Source: UBA6136 sp964386975 (GTDB taxonomy: Bacteria > Pseudomonadota > Gammaproteobacteria > Methylococcales > Methylococcaceae). Taken from it: a DNA stretch of 43,869 bases. Below are positions 1-9,131 of the stretch, in pieces. The notes beneath the pieces were generated by a model. That model was not told the DNA's origin. It searched no databases and saw only the letters and a program-made list of their open reading frames with translations. Position 1 is the stretch's first letter, and the number at the start of each line of letters is the position of its first letter. A program made the position numbers and the translations under genes. The stretch is taken from NCBI GenBank assembly GCA_964386975.1, contig CAYLUS010000015.1:1-43869 (forward strand), read 5' to 3'.

Positions 1-2
1 CG

Positions 3-638
3 GCGGATTGCCAACCGTTTTTCGACCCGGTTTTTCAGTCGCTGTCGGCCTCCCAGGATCCCAAGACCATTGTCTTTGTTGGCCGTTGGGCCAAGCGCTA
101 TGAGGGCACGGGGTTTGGAGTGGATACGGCCACCAGCCAGTTCCGTCTTTCCGGCAACCCATCAGAAGAGGATCAGCACCGGATCTTCAAGGAAGGCTTA
201 AAAGCCAGTCTTAAGGCCCTCAACGTCCCCTTCATGCGAGTGATCTTCATGCACCAGGTCCCCGAACTGGGTTTTCAACCCCAAAGCTGCCAACAAAGAC
301 CCTTGAGCCTTGTAAGAAGGCACGACTGCAGAGTAGCTCGCACAGCCGTTGAAGCCCGGCAAGCGCCTTATCGGGCAGCCGTCCAGGATGTCCTCAAGGC
401 ATTCCCCGAGGTGGTCGTGTTTGACCCACTGGAGGCCCTCTGCGATGCGCAATTCTGTTATGGCCAGATCGGCGGCGAGATGCTGTTCTTTGATGACAAC
501 CACCTCTCTGTCGACGGATCGGCCCGGATCTGGCGGGCGCTGGACCGCCAGCATCCGGGACTTCTGGATCTTCGAGAGGGACCCCTGAAGGGAGATCTGA
601 CGGGCCCTAGGCCGAGCGAAAAGAATCGAGAACCTTAA
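3..638 (+). CDS. SGNH-domain acyltransferase (OafA/YrhL-like), 3' part only
   Basis: The reading frame is open from the first bases of the window to TAA at 636-638, so only the C-terminal ~211 residues are present. The visible part matches the SGNH domain fused to acyltransferase-3 membrane proteins: an early strand with VGRWAKRYEG, a C-x4-C pair in EALCDAQFC, and the catalytic-type block DDNHLSVDG holding the Asp and His of the esterase-like triad. The nucleophile Ser region and the AT3 membrane domain would lie upstream of the window. Such proteins move acetyl or other acyl groups onto cell-surface glycans. It ends 18 bases before the diguanylate cyclase gene and points the same way, so it is probably co-transcribed with the cellulose genes. 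A role in acylating cellulose or another exopolysaccharide is inference. Confidence 0.8.
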   Translation, partial: ADCQPFFDPVFQSLSASQDPKTIVFVGRWAKRYEGTGFGVDTATSQFRLSGNPSEEDQHRIFKEGLKASLKALNVPFMRVIFMHQVPELGFQPQSCQQRPLSLVRRHDCRVARTAVEARQAPYRAAVQDVLKAFPEVVVFDPLEALCDAQFCYGQIGGEMLFFDDNHLSVDGSARIWRALDRQHPGLLDLREGPLKGDLTGPRPSEKNREP

Positions 639-656
639 GGGTCCAGGGAGGCCGTC

Positions 657-1838
657 ATGACCTTGCTCGATTTCAGCCAGTGGCCTTTCCATGTCCTCCA
701 TCAGGCGCTGGATCTTGAAAGCGTCGTCGTGGTCCAGACCACGACCTGCCTGACGCTGACCGTGGTTCTCCTGTCTGTGACTCGGGGCCGGGCCTACCGG
801 GGTCTTGGAATCTGGACCTGGGGTCTGGTCATCAATACCCCGTTTGTGCCGTTTGTGCCCAAGAGCTTGCTCGGGCCGGTTGTCAGTGTTCTCCTCACCT
901 CCGGATTCCTTTTTCTCAATGCCGCACTGATCCGATTCAGGGAACTGGACCGGCGCAATCCGATCCTCTTGTGCCTGGCGAGCATCCTTCTGATCAACGT
1001 CTTCACCTACGCGCATCCGGCGCTTCGCCTGATCCTCATCAACATCCTTTACATCTCGCAGATCGGCATGGTTCTCATGACGCTTCGGACGTCTAAAGGC
1101 AAGGCGGTTGCGGGCAAAGGACAATACCTCCTCATGCTGGCGATCGGGATCCAGTGCGCGCTTTCCCTGTCCCGCATGCATCTGGGGATGGCCCATCAGT
1201 TCGGATGGACCGAGGAGGATTGGAATCCCATGATCCCGAGATCAGAGGTCATGATCATTTTGATGACGACATCGATCCTGTATTCGCTGGCCCTCCTGAT
1301 CATGGTGATGGAGGCCAGCATGGCAGAAAGTCGCTACCTGCTGAACCGCGATCCCGTTACCGGCATCTGGAACCGGCGCAAGGCCGAGGAACTGGGGGCC
1401 GAGAGCCAGACCAAGAGTACCCTGCGCAGGCCCCGCAGCATCCTCATGGCCGATATTGATCACTTCAAGACCATCAACGATACCTTCGGACATAACACCG
1501 GGGATCGGGTCCTCCGGCAGTTTGCGGCCAGCCTCAATTCAGCCCTGAGGACCAGCGACTGGCTATGTCGCTGGGGGGGTGAGGAATTCCTGGTGCTGAT
1601 GCCCGACACGGACTTCGAAACAGCGGCAACCCTTGCAGAACGCCTGCGAATGCAGGTCGAGCAGGTGTCCTTCGACCCGGCACCCCACCTCACCGCCAGC
1701 TTTGGCTATACTCAGGCGATTGATGGAGAGCCGTGGACCGAGACCGTGAACCGGGCGGATCAAGCCCTCTATCAGGCCAAAGCGCAGGGCCGAAACCGAA
1801 CGCACGGTATCCAGAAGAAAAACGATTTTTGTGAATAA
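657..1838 (+). CDS. Membrane-bound diguanylate cyclase (GGDEF)
   Basis: 393 residues. Residues ~25-220 contain about six or seven hydrophobic segments with short charged loops, so this is an integral membrane sensor region that I cannot assign to a named family. A GGDEF domain follows from ~residue 228 (RDPVTGIWNRR), with the active-site motif GGEEF at 307-311 and the metal-binding DIDHFK stretch at 266-271. An RxxD product-inhibition site (RTSD, 298-301) sits exactly five residues before GGEEF, so feedback control by c-di-GMP is expected. A strong ribosome site (AGGGAGG) precedes the ATG by about six bases. It makes c-di-GMP from two GTP; the next gene, bcsB, starts nine bases downstream, so it very probably supplies c-di-GMP to the cellulose synthase encoded here. 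Confidence 0.93.
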   Translation: MTLLDFSQWPFHVLHQALDLESVVVVQTTTCLTLTVVLLSVTRGRAYRGLGIWTWGLVINTPFVPFVPKSLLGPVVSVLLTSGFLFLNAALIRFRELDRRNPILLCLASILLINVFTYAHPALRLILINILYISQIGMVLMTLRTSKGKAVAGKGQYLLMLAIGIQCALSLSRMHLGMAHQFGWTEEDWNPMIPRSEVMIILMTTSILYSLALLIMVMEASMAESRYLLNRDPVTGIWNRRKAEELGAESQTKSTLRRPRSILMADIDHFKTINDTFGHNTGDRVLRQFAASLNSALRTSDWLCRWGGEEFLVLMPDTDFETAATLAERLRMQVEQVSFDPAPHLTASFGYTQAIDGEPWTETVNRADQALYQAKAQGRNRTHGIQKKNDFCE

Positions 1839-1847
1839 GGATCCGAT

Positions 1848-4157
1848 ATGGCAGCTTCCCCTTCCCCTTGCTTCCCCGCTTCACGTAAAAGGCCCAACAC
1901 ACCAAGGCGGGCTGACCATGTGGGCGCGGCCGTGTTCCTGGCATTCAGCGTCGGACTTTTTTCAGGCCCCGCCGGATCGGCCACCCGGTCCGAATCCCCG
2001 CAGGAGACCCCGGCCTCCGCTGTTACTCATTCGGAAAAATCCAGAAGCCTGACGCTCAAACAGGTCGGCGCAGGTGCCCCCCTGCGTCTGGATGGGACCC
2101 CTGAGGGTGAGGTGCTGTGGTTCGGCATTCGCGATGATGAAGTCGTGAACCGGGCCCGGCTTCGGGTGCGATTCACCGCATCCCCTGCCCTGATTTCAGA
2201 GCTTTCTCACATCAAGGTGTTGATGAATGAGGAGGTGATTGCGGTCATTCCCTTGCCCAAAGAGAAATTGGGCACGGAACAAGTGCAGGACATCGGCTTC
2301 AACCCGGCATTCCTGTCGAGTTCCAACAGCCTTAGGTTCCAGCTGGTCGGCCACTACACCCGGGAGTGTGAAGACCCCCTGCATAGCAGCATTTGGGTGA
2401 GCATCAGCAACCAGAGCGAACTGGAGCTTTCAACCCAGTCGGTTGACCTTCCCAATGATCTTGCGATCCTGCCCTCGCCATTTCTTGATCTGCATACCAG
2501 TGAGCGGCTGACTCTCCCAATCTATCTCGCCGGAACCGATGCATCCATGATCCACGCATCCGGCGTGCTGGCCTCCTGGCTGGGCGTCAAGGCGGGGTAT
2601 CGCCGTGCACGTTTCCCGGTACTCCTCAAGGAGATACCGCAGCGTCACGGTGTCATGCTGCTGACCAACGATAAAATTCCGCCGGGTCTGGGCCTCAAGC
2701 CGGTGGACAAACCGACCATCCAGATTACCCGCCATCCCGATAAACCCGGCGTCAAGCTTCTGGTGTTACTCGGCAAGGATTCGGTCGCTGTCGATCAGGC
2801 CGCAATGGCGCTGGCTCTGGGCCAAGCTGCCCTCACAGGCCCTGTCGCCACGGTCTCGCGTCTTGATCTACCGGCGCCACGACAACCCTATGATGCCCCA
2901 AATTGGGCATCCTCAGACCGCCCGACCCGCATTGGTGATCTGGTCACCGATCCCTCCCAGCTCCAGCTCAAGGGCCGCAACCCGCCACCGACTCGCTTGC
3001 ACCTTCGGGTTGCACCGGATCTCCTGATCTGGGACCGCGACCGGGTCAACATGGACCTTCACATTCGTTACACCCCGCCTGCATTTTCAGGGAATGCCCT
3101 GTTCTCGACCTTCGTGAATGACACGCTGGCAGGCTCAACCCAATTGCAAAACCAATCGGGTCTTGAGCAGCGGGAAATGGACCTCAAGCTGATCGGCAGC
3201 AATCCGGATGTCAAAAGCACTCTCAAGATACCGGCCTTCCAGCTCGGTTCGGATAACGAGTTGGCGTTCAGCTTCCTGTTTGGCGACTTCCGTCAGGGCT
3301 ACTGCAGCTCGTCGGCAATCGGCGGCAACATCGGCACCATCGATGCCGACTCAACCATCGATTTCAGTGGCTTCTACCACTATGCCGTCCTGCCTGACCT
3401 TGGCAGTTTCATCAGCAGCGGTTTCCCGTTTACCCGCTTGGCAGACCTTTCTGAGACGGCGCTGGTCCTGCCACAAAGCCCCGCAGCCACCGACATCGAG
3501 GCCGCAATGAGCCTGTTGGCGCAGATGAGTTTCTCAAGCGGGGTTCCGGCCCTTCGCCATCAGGTGGTCCTCGGTGACCAACGCGAGGGACTCAGGGACA
3601 AGGATCTCCTTGTCATCGGAACCGCGGGTGCCCACCCGCTGCTCACGCAGTGGAAAGCCGAGCAACCGGCCTCGCTCAATACGGAAGGTCGTGAGTTCGG
3701 GCATGACTTCTCCCTGACCGAAGCCTTCGCGTTCAAGGACCTCGCGAGCATGACCCGGCGCGTCGGCCAACTTGGCCGGGCGGGCTTTACGGCGACCGGC
3801 AGTCTGGCTGCCCTCACGGGATTTGAATCGCCCCTCACTAGCGGTCGCAGCGTCGTCAGCTTTGAGGCGACCGACACCCAGGGGGTCACAGATGGCCTTG
3901 ATACGCTCGAAAGTGCGGGCATTCACAAGTTCGTCAATGGCGATGTCGCCATTCTCAGAAACCATGCAATCGAGAGCTATCAAATCGGCGACCATTATTA
4001 CCGGGGTGACGTTCCGGCCTGGGTCTGGTTGGGTTTCCGCCTGAGCCAGCACCCCTTGCTGTCCGGTGCGCTGGCCCTTGTGGCCGGTGCATTGCTGGCG
4101 GTCATGATGTTCCGTGCGCTGCGCTCGCGTCAGCAAAAACGGCTTGAAGATGCCTAG
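1848..4157 (+). CDS. bcsB: Cellulose synthase periplasmic subunit BcsB
   Basis: 769 residues, the usual size for BcsB. A basic N-terminus is followed by a hydrophobic export segment (~25-45). The long periplasmic part has alternating carbohydrate-binding-like and flavodoxin-like modules. A single C-terminal membrane helix (LLSGALALVAGALLAVMMF) is followed by a short basic tail, which in the known BcsA-BcsB structure anchors BcsB to BcsA. BcsB guides the nascent glucan through the periplasm and is required for BcsA activity. The family is often labelled 'c-di-GMP binding', but binding is by the BcsA PilZ domain. An AAGGAT ribosome site precedes the ATG. Unusually, bcsB leads the operon and lies ~7.4 kb upstream of bcsA; most operons place bcsA directly before bcsB. 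The stop overlaps the start of bcsZ. Confidence 0.95.
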   Translation: MAASPSPCFPASRKRPNTPRRADHVGAAVFLAFSVGLFSGPAGSATRSESPQETPASAVTHSEKSRSLTLKQVGAGAPLRLDGTPEGEVLWFGIRDDEVVNRARLRVRFTASPALISELSHIKVLMNEEVIAVIPLPKEKLGTEQVQDIGFNPAFLSSSNSLRFQLVGHYTRECEDPLHSSIWVSISNQSELELSTQSVDLPNDLAILPSPFLDLHTSERLTLPIYLAGTDASMIHASGVLASWLGVKAGYRRARFPVLLKEIPQRHGVMLLTNDKIPPGLGLKPVDKPTIQITRHPDKPGVKLLVLLGKDSVAVDQAAMALALGQAALTGPVATVSRLDLPAPRQPYDAPNWASSDRPTRIGDLVTDPSQLQLKGRNPPPTRLHLRVAPDLLIWDRDRVNMDLHIRYTPPAFSGNALFSTFVNDTLAGSTQLQNQSGLEQREMDLKLIGSNPDVKSTLKIPAFQLGSDNELAFSFLFGDFRQGYCSSSAIGGNIGTIDADSTIDFSGFYHYAVLPDLGSFISSGFPFTRLADLSETALVLPQSPAATDIEAAMSLLAQMSFSSGVPALRHQVVLGDQREGLRDKDLLVIGTAGAHPLLTQWKAEQPASLNTEGREFGHDFSLTEAFAFKDLASMTRRVGQLGRAGFTATGSLAALTGFESPLTSGRSVVSFEATDTQGVTDGLDTLESAGIHKFVNGDVAILRNHAIESYQIGDHYYRGDVPAWVWLGFRLSQHPLLSGALALVAGALLAVMMFRALRSRQQKRLEDA

Positions 4158-5304
4158 GATGCACCGAAGGCCCCGCCCGGTCCTCCGGGCGGGGCTGCTT
4201 GTGGGAAGTCTTATGGGTCTTTGGGCCTGTCAACCGGGCACCTCCTGCTCGCCCGACTGGCCCGAGCTCGACCGCTTTCGTCAGGACTTCATCCGGACGG
4301 ATGGCCGCGTTGTTGACCCGGCCAATTCCAGACAGCACAGCACGTCCGAAGGCCAGGCCTACGCGCTTTTCTTCAGTCTGATCGCCAATCAACGGGCCCT
4401 GTTTGAAACTCTTCTGGCATGGACCGGGACGCACCTTGCCGATGGCCATCTGGGTGAGAAACTGCCGGCATGGGAGTGGGCCGAGTCCGAACCCGGCAAA
4501 GGTGCCATACTGGATCCCAACCCGGCCTCGGATGCAGACCTTTGGCTGAGCTATACCCTCATCGAAGCTGGACGGCTGTGGTCCGTGCCGGCCTACACCG
4601 AGGTCGGGCAGGCGCTGGCACGACAAATCCTTGCGGAGGAGACCGATCAACTGCCAAGGCTCGGTCGCACGCTGCTGCCAGGTCGAGAAGGCTTTCACCC
4701 CTCCCCTGAGCGCTGGCGCCTGAACCCGAGCTACTCCCCCCCCTTTCTGATCGCCGCACTTGCAGCGAAAACCGATGAGCCGGCATGGCAGGAGATCCAT
4801 CGCTCATCGCTACAGGTCCTTTCTGCCACTCAGCATGGCTTTGCCGGTGACTGGCTCCTGTACACCGCGCCCAACCGCTTCGAACCCGATCCGGGCTCTG
4901 CCTTTCGCGGCAGTTATGATGCCATCCGCGTCTATCTCTGGGTTGGCATGACCTCGCCGCTGGATACCACGAGGGCCGGGTTGATCGAACGCCTGGGAGG
5001 CATGCGCCGGCAGCTTGGCGAGACGCAGACAGCGCCGGAATCCGTGGACCTTAGAACCGGCCTCGCCGAGGCAGAGGGGCCCCGGGGTTTTGCCATGGCA
5101 TTGGTTCCGTTTCTGATAGCCAGCGGCCAGAGCGCGGCATCTCAGGCCCTCTTGCAACGGATCCAGTCCAAGCAGGCCGAGCCTCGCGACCTTACCTACT
5201 ACAGCCAGGCCCTGAGCCTCTTCAGTCAAGGCTTTAGCGATGGACGATTCGGCTTTGACAGCGACGGCACCCTTAGAACCCGGTGGTCAGGATCGTGCGA
5301 CTAG
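4150..5304 (+). CDS. bcsZ: Periplasmic endo-1,4-beta-glucanase BcsZ (GH8), probable lipoprotein
   Basis: Glycoside hydrolase family 8. Visible landmarks are TSEGQAYALFF with the general acid Glu, DADLWLSYTLIEA, WRLNPSY, and YDAIRVYLW with the catalytic Asp equivalent to D243 of E. coli BcsZ. It trims or edits misfolded cellulose in the periplasm. The chosen ATG overlaps the bcsB stop by eight bases and gives 384 residues; ATG at 4159 is an equally possible start and an ATG at 4114 would cut deep into bcsB. The leader (LLVGSLMGLWAC) ends in a plausible lipobox, so this BcsZ may be lipid-anchored rather than soluble as in E. coli. The end overlaps bcsC by 22 bases. Confidence 0.93.
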   Translation: MPRMHRRPRPVLRAGLLVGSLMGLWACQPGTSCSPDWPELDRFRQDFIRTDGRVVDPANSRQHSTSEGQAYALFFSLIANQRALFETLLAWTGTHLADGHLGEKLPAWEWAESEPGKGAILDPNPASDADLWLSYTLIEAGRLWSVPAYTEVGQALARQILAEETDQLPRLGRTLLPGREGFHPSPERWRLNPSYSPPFLIAALAAKTDEPAWQEIHRSSLQVLSATQHGFAGDWLLYTAPNRFEPDPGSAFRGSYDAIRVYLWVGMTSPLDTTRAGLIERLGGMRRQLGETQTAPESVDLRTGLAEAEGPRGFAMALVPFLIASGQSAASQALLQRIQSKQAEPRDLTYYSQALSLFSQGFSDGRFGFDSDGTLRTRWSGSCD

Positions 5305-8300
5305 TCAGCGTCATTGTGCTCATCGCGATCCTGGTCGGCCAAACGCTAGGGGCGGCTACCCCTGAAACTGCAAGCGATGATCCGCGACTTGTGAACCTGC
5401 GCCAAGCCGCACGACTCTGGGTGGTGAAAAAGCGGGATGATCTGGCCCTTGACGCCCTCCGCCGTGCGCAATTGATCGCGCCTGATGACCCGGCGCTGAT
5501 GGTCGAGATTGCCCTGATTGGTCTTCGCAACGGCAACACACGGGAGGCCCAATCGCTGCTGCAAGAATTGGAGACCCGACACCCTGACGCACGCGCGACC
5601 CTGGAACTCCGTGACATGCTGCGTCTGGCCACCACAGACCGCCGCAACCTCGCAACAGCCGTGTTTCTCGGAAAGAAGGCACCCAAGGAGCGGATCGCGA
5701 TGCTGCCGGTTCTCAATTCCCTCTTTGATGAGGGCCACCGCACGGGCGAGAGCGGGCTGATCTACTACCATCTTCTCGGTCGCATTCCCGGACACCAGTT
5801 GGAGGCAGTCAAGGGTTTGACGGGGCTTCAGAAAACCATGCCGGGAGATGCAAGACCCCTGCTGGAGATCGCCACCATCAAGGTCAATGACGAGAAGACC
5901 CGCACCAGTGGCCTTGACACGCTGGTCACCCTCTCGCAACGCGATGATGTGGACGCCGAGCTGCTTCAGAAAGCCTTTGAGGATGGCCTTTCCGAGACCG
6001 AGCGAACCCCGAAGACCGAGCACTATTTCAAGGCTTTCTCCGCACGGTTTCCGGATCTTGAAGTTCCTCAGCTCGTCCTGAGCGAGGCAGATCTGCGTCA
6101 ACGGGCGAAGGATCAACAGATCGAAAAAGCCACCCAGATCGCCCATATGGCCGAGAGGCAGGCGGCCGCAGGCCATCTGGAGGCGGCAGAGTCGGACTTC
6201 AAGCACGCCATCGATCTTGATCCCGAAGACAGCGAGTACCCTTTGCAACTGGCCAAGCTGTACCAAAAGGAGAACAAGACGCATGAGGCGCTTGAGACCT
6301 ATCGCCGGGTGCTGGCAAGACGCCCTCAGGAGGAGCGTGCCGCTTCCGGCCTGATGACCACGCTGGCCGCTACCGGCAACACCCTGGAGGCGATTCGCTG
6401 GGGTCAGGCCTGGCTCGTCAAGAACGTAAGGCACGACGCCCTCAGGGACGCCTGGATCACCTTGATTCGGGATGAATCCGCGCGCCAAATCGAGACAGGC
6501 GATAAAGCAGGCGCCAGAGCCCTTCTCGAGGAGGGTCTGCGGGTTGCCCCAGGCTCCGGATGGATCCGCTACGATCTGGCGCAGCTAGATGCCAGCGAAG
6601 GACAGCCGGAGAAGGGACGGGCGCGCTTTGAGGGAGCCCCGCCCAGTCCCCAAGCGTTAAAGGCAGAAGCTCTTTACCTCTCAGCACTTGGCGATGACGC
6701 CGCGGCGCTCATCCTGCTGGAGCGCATCGATGGCCCCCAGAAAAATACCAAGGAGATCCGCTCTTTAAGAGACCGGTTGGTGCTTCGCAAGACCATTCAA
6801 GAGGCGCTGCGCGAGGATCAGGCGGGACAGCATCAGGCGGCGGTCAAAAAGCTGCGGGCGGAGTGTCCCAGCGAGATGACCTCAGAAGGCGGCTGGGAAT
6901 GCGCCGTGGCCCTTGCGGACATCGGCGAGGAAAATCATGCCCTTGCGCTGGCCCGCCGCATGACCCAGCGTCATACCCCCCCCGCCGTTGAGGACGAAAT
7001 CCGCTACGCTGAACTCCTCTCAAGCCTCAGGGCTGATCTCGCCCTGGATGCCGCCCTCAGGCAATTGGAGAGTCGCAAGGACACAACGCCAGCCGAACAA
7101 GCCGATATCTCAGACCTTCGCATCCGGGCCACTGTCAGGGAGGCCTGGGCGCTTCGGCGGCAACGCGAGGCGCAGCGGGCCATGCAGCAGTTGGAAGAGG
7201 CACTCAACACCCATCCCAATGACCCGCGCCTGTCCTCAGCGCTGGCGGACATGAAACTTCTGGCCAAAGACAGTCAAGCCGCCGTGGCCATCTACCGCCA
7301 AGCCCTGGCCGCTCAGCCACACTCGTTCCGGCTTCAGGCCTCCCTGGCAGAAGCCCTGTGGATCGATGGCGAGACCTCAGAGGCGCTGTCGCTCATGGAC
7401 CGACTGGAGGCTGAAATTCCGCCGAAGGACCGCGAGGATCGTATCTATCTGGCACGCGATTTCATTCTAAGTAACCAGATTCCGCGCGCTGAAGCCATTC
7501 TCGAGGCGGTGCGTACTGAGAAGGGCACCGACCCCGCCACAGCGCTGGCACTGGCCAAGGCGGAAAAGAAGGCCCAGCATTATGAGCAGTCCTTAAGCGA
7601 TCTCAAGACCCTCCTCGACCGTCCGGCTGAAAATGTCTCAAAGCCCGTGGCCAATGACGATCGCCTGGAAGCCGTGGAACTCGAACATGAAATCCGGGCC
7701 CGGCGCTTTGGTTATTTTTCAAGTGGCGTTGACGTTCGGGAACTGGCGGGAACGCCAGGTATCTCGCAGATCATCAATGTCGATTCGCCCAACCTCATCC
7801 GCGTGGCTGACGGCTATGACGGCCACTACTTCTTTCAGACTGACTTTGCCGGGGTATTCGCAGGGAACCTTGGGCTCTGGAATTTTGGTAATGCGGCCCA
7901 GTTCGGTACGGTCAATGCCCTGTGTACCCCCGGCAAATCCGGCACAGGACCGGTCTGTGCCAATGGCACGATTCTGCCGACCGAGGTCAATCAGCAGGCA
8001 TTCGGTGGTTCGATCGGTGCAGGCTATGAATGGGACCACTGGCGCATCGATCTTGGATCCACACCGATCGGATTTCCGGTCAGTAATGTGGTGGGCGGGA
8101 TTCACCACACCGGAAGCCTTGGCGATGGCTATTACTCGGTCGAGGTGTTCAGACGCCCCATGCCCAACAGCCTGTTGTCCTATGCCGGCGCGAGGGACCC
8201 GGTTACCGGCGCCGTCTGGGGTGGCGTCACCTATAACGGTGGCGGGTTTTATACCGGAGCGGATTTATTCAACACCGAAGTGGGCACCCTCAGCGGTTTT

Positions 8301-8882
8301 TTCCAGGCATCCGGTCAGTATCTCGAAGGCACTCGGGTACAGAGTAACGCCGAGGGCATGACCCGCACGGGCCTTGACTGGAACTTCATTGAGACGGATG
8401 ACATGAATCTGTCACTGGGGCTCGCCGGCATGTTCTTGTCCTTTGCCAACAATCAAAGGCATTACACCTTCGGATATGGCGGCTACTGGAGTCCGCAGCT
8501 CTATACCTCGGCCTCGATCCCCCTGCAATTTCAGGGTCGGGAAGGGGACCTCTCCTATCATTTTCGCGGCTATGTGGCCTACAGTTATTCCAGCGAGAAC
8601 GCCAGCCCGCTTTACCCCAACGATCCGGCGTTGCAATATTCCCCGCTTAACCAGAATGCGTATTACAGCAGCCTCAGTGGAACGGCCGTGAGCTATGGAA
8701 TTCGCTTCAAGACCGAGTACCGGGTCAGCCCGGATTTCTTTATCGGCGCCCATTTCGAAAAAGCCCAGTCGCCCTTCTATACACCGAACTATGGGGGGCT
8801 TTACATGCGCTATGCCTTTGATGAAAACGACTCACCCATGGTCTTTCCGCCGGAAAATCCGCAACCCTACTACCGGTGGTGA
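5283..8882 (+). CDS. bcsC: Cellulose export outer-membrane protein BcsC (TPR + barrel)
   Basis: 1199 residues, typical for BcsC. An N-terminal signal peptide (LVSVIVLIAILVGQTLGA) leads into a long array of TPR-type helical repeats (~residues 30-790) that span the periplasm. The C-terminal ~400 residues form the BCSC_C beta-barrel, starting near RRFGYFSSGVDVRELAGT and ending with the aromatic C-terminus PYYRW typical of barrels. The barrel segment contains a loop with two Cys (VNALCTPGKSGTGPVC) that could form a disulphide. The start is GTG at 5283, or GTG at 5295, which would still keep the signal peptide; both lie inside the end of bcsZ. It forms the outer-membrane channel for cellulose. Confidence 0.94.
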   Translation: MVRIVRLVSVIVLIAILVGQTLGAATPETASDDPRLVNLRQAARLWVVKKRDDLALDALRRAQLIAPDDPALMVEIALIGLRNGNTREAQSLLQELETRHPDARATLELRDMLRLATTDRRNLATAVFLGKKAPKERIAMLPVLNSLFDEGHRTGESGLIYYHLLGRIPGHQLEAVKGLTGLQKTMPGDARPLLEIATIKVNDEKTRTSGLDTLVTLSQRDDVDAELLQKAFEDGLSETERTPKTEHYFKAFSARFPDLEVPQLVLSEADLRQRAKDQQIEKATQIAHMAERQAAAGHLEAAESDFKHAIDLDPEDSEYPLQLAKLYQKENKTHEALETYRRVLARRPQEERAASGLMTTLAATGNTLEAIRWGQAWLVKNVRHDALRDAWITLIRDESARQIETGDKAGARALLEEGLRVAPGSGWIRYDLAQLDASEGQPEKGRARFEGAPPSPQALKAEALYLSALGDDAAALILLERIDGPQKNTKEIRSLRDRLVLRKTIQEALREDQAGQHQAAVKKLRAECPSEMTSEGGWECAVALADIGEENHALALARRMTQRHTPPAVEDEIRYAELLSSLRADLALDAALRQLESRKDTTPAEQADISDLRIRATVREAWALRRQREAQRAMQQLEEALNTHPNDPRLSSALADMKLLAKDSQAAVAIYRQALAAQPHSFRLQASLAEALWIDGETSEALSLMDRLEAEIPPKDREDRIYLARDFILSNQIPRAEAILEAVRTEKGTDPATALALAKAEKKAQHYEQSLSDLKTLLDRPAENVSKPVANDDRLEAVELEHEIRARRFGYFSSGVDVRELAGTPGISQIINVDSPNLIRVADGYDGHYFFQTDFAGVFAGNLGLWNFGNAAQFGTVNALCTPGKSGTGPVCANGTILPTEVNQQAFGGSIGAGYEWDHWRIDLGSTPIGFPVSNVVGGIHHTGSLGDGYYSVEVFRRPMPNSLLSYAGARDPVTGAVWGGVTYNGGGFYTGADLFNTEVGTLSGFFQASGQYLEGTRVQSNAEGMTRTGLDWNFIETDDMNLSLGLAGMFLSFANNQRHYTFGYGGYWSPQLYTSASIPLQFQGREGDLSYHFRGYVAYSYSSENASPLYPNDPALQYSPLNQNAYYSSLSGTAVSYGIRFKTEYRVSPDFFIGAHFEKAQSPFYTPNYGGLYMRYAFDENDSPMVFPPENPQPYYRW

Positions 8883-8889
8883 TAGCGCG

Positions 8890-8952
8890 ATGACGCAGAC
8901 CTTGCATACCGGCACTGCCAACGTGATTACCCAACTGAAGGGCGCCCTATGA
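8890..8952 (+). other. 20-codon mini-ORF between bcsC and bcsR
   Basis: An ATG at 8890 begins a 20-residue reading frame (MTQTLHTGTANVITQLKGAL) whose TGA overlaps the bcsR start codon as ATGA. There is no clear ribosome site and no family I recognise. It may be chance, or a leader that couples translation of bcsR to bcsC. Apart from this, the 66 bases between bcsC and bcsR hold nothing I can identify. Confidence 0.2.
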
Positions 8953-9131
8953 AGGTGAAATTGGACTGCCCCCCGGATGTGGCCAGGATGCTGAGGGATG
9001 CGCATTTCAACGAGGCGTTTCCGTATCATGAAATCCGTGAGGCCGAAGAGGCTCGCGAGGCCCTTCAACGCTGGCCACTTGCCCGTAAAACGGATCCCGA
9101 CCGCGCGCAGACGACCCGGAAGATCCCATGA
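8949..9131 (+). CDS. bcsR: Small cellulose-synthesis regulator BcsR
   Basis: 60 residues. The central part, AFPYHEIREAEEAREALQRWPL, aligns with the conserved core of E. coli BcsR (YhjR), where a DYADIS-like segment is followed by a helix ending in KRWPL; the RWPL signature is kept. A good ribosome site (GAAGGG) lies six to seven bases before the ATG. In E. coli, BcsR pairs with the ATPase BcsQ to form a regulatory complex that also binds BcsE at the membrane. Here it overlaps bcsE by four bases (ATGA) but is separated from bcsQ by bcsE and bcsF, unlike the E. coli bcsRQ order. Genes this short are easily missed. Confidence 0.75.
   Translation: MKVKLDCPPDVARMLRDAHFNEAFPYHEIREAEEAREALQRWPLARKTDPDRAQTTRKIP

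Noticed and set aside
198..1196. 332-codon minus-strand frame at the window start
   Set aside because: It overlaps the SGNH domain and diguanylate cyclase on the other strand, both with recognisable motifs; the antisense product is low-complexity charged sequence.
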